Of a DNA stretch of 53,266 bases, positions 52,996 to 53,266 are shown piece after piece. Within the stretch, counting starts at the first letter, position 1. Each line of letters starts with the position of its first letter. A program made the position numbers and the translations under genes. The notes under the pieces are model-generated. The model searched no databases. It worked only from the letters and a program-made list of their open reading frames with translations, and had not been told where the DNA came from. The stretch is from an uncultured Clostridium sp. (GTDB lineage Bacteria; Bacillota; Clostridia; TANB77; CAG-508): NCBI GenBank assembly GCA_946487895.1, contig CAMLUO010000005.1, positions 1-53,266 of the forward strand. Direction: 5' to 3'.

Positions 52996-53266
52996 AGTAT
53001 TAGTCTCTTGATTGTTTACTTGTTCAGTAACAGCTATTAAATCTTTTCTTATATATCCTGTTATTCTTCTTGCTACTATTTTGTACCAATCTCCATCTTG
53101 TTCTACTATTTCAACTTCTTCATTTAATGTAAGTTGTTCTAATATTGTGCTATTTTCATCTGGTGATTCTCTAAGATTAGCTAAGTCTACTGTTACTTTT
53201 GCAGTATTTGCTGCTAAACTCATATTGATAAAAAACAAACTTGCTACTACCATTGCTGCCACAATT
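52996..53266 (-). CDS. SH3/NlpC-P60 cell-wall hydrolase, N-terminal segment (partial)
   Basis: Signal peptide hydrophobic core (VAAMVVASLFFINMSLAA) followed by a first SH3 domain (ANLRESPDENSTILEQL, EVEIVEQDGDWYKIV, GYIRKDLIAV). The reading frame stays open to the right edge, so the true start lies beyond the window. Ends at TGA (52987-52989) unless the CGG frame change occurs, after which it continues into the SH3/NlpC segment; joined, the protein has three SH3 domains. Confidence 0.85.

Noticed and set aside
1..53266. CGG being wholly untranslatable in this organism
   Set aside because: Two small ORFs with good ribosome binding sites (3553 and 48484) have an in-frame CGG near the start and need it read normally, so an absolute rule is not supported.

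Overview
The window is very AT-rich and reads as one stretch of a low-GC Clostridia-type Firmicute chromosome. Supporting evidence: strong AGGAGG-type ribosome binding sites, consensus SigA-like promoters, a glmS ribozyme, and a set of sporulation genes (yqfC, yqfD, bofA, a BofC-domain gene, a PdaA-like deacetylase). An L-lactate dehydrogenase, a CdaA diadenylate cyclase, an Agr-type quorum-sensing locus and ClpE fit the same picture. No phage, CRISPR array or complete insertion sequence is visible. The sequence ends inside a cell-wall hydrolase gene, so the right edge is partial.

Layout. 0.2-3.9 kb: Nudix hydrolase, MgtA magnesium ATPase, small protein. 3.9-8.5 kb: ldh-dnaE on the minus strand, with dnaE in three reading frames. 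8.7-12 kb: DUF4364 regulator, Zn peptidase, YlbF-family protein, DUF3048 protein, YbeY. 12-15.8 kb: sporulation operon yqfC-yqfD plus an unrecognised 400-residue protein, and a PdaA-like enzyme. 16-21 kb: HTH regulator, M29 aminopeptidase, then convergent agrA-agrC and agrB-agrD; agrD is a 39-residue gene. 21-28 kb: tRNA-Met, oxidoreductase, divergent mtnN/mtaD, ribozyme-controlled glmS. 28-31 kb: bofA, yaaL and a lone VirD4/TraG-like ATPase. 31-35.5 kb: a compact RiPP-type operon (Tyr/Asp-repeat precursor, radical SAM/SPASM enzyme, two kinase-like proteins, a CX3CX2C protein). 35.5-41.5 kb: ArsP_2 permease, Asn/Cys-rich protein, truA, cdaA, pdp in two frames, rnhB. 41.5-53.3 kb: prepilin-like protein, HtrA, clpE-pgsA, a leader-peptide/small membrane protein unit, BofC-domain gene, comEC, SH3/NlpC-P60 hydrolase.

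The most unusual signal is shared by four genes (dnaE twice, pdp, a bofC-like gene, an NlpC/P60 gene). Each has its frame broken by one extra base, and at all five places the break coincides with an in-frame CGG codon; skipping the C restores the frame, in three cases exactly into conserved protein sequence. By eye I found only two other in-frame CGG codons in the window, both within the first eight codons of small ORFs. This is either a recurrent +1 frameshift (or four-base decoding) at CGG or a systematic sequencing error, and raw reads would separate the two.

Other strong observations are: (i) a RiPP operon whose precursor carries seven Tyr-x-Asp motifs, bracketed by an imperfect direct repeat of the 3' end of the neighbouring permease gene; (ii) a dispersed GGGACG...GGGACA element family (seven loci), often lying at stop codons and once inserted inside dnaE; (iii) a second dispersed 3'-UTR element family (three loci); (iv) an AgrD with an apparently longer ring region; (v) a leader-peptide/hairpin/small-membrane-protein unit.
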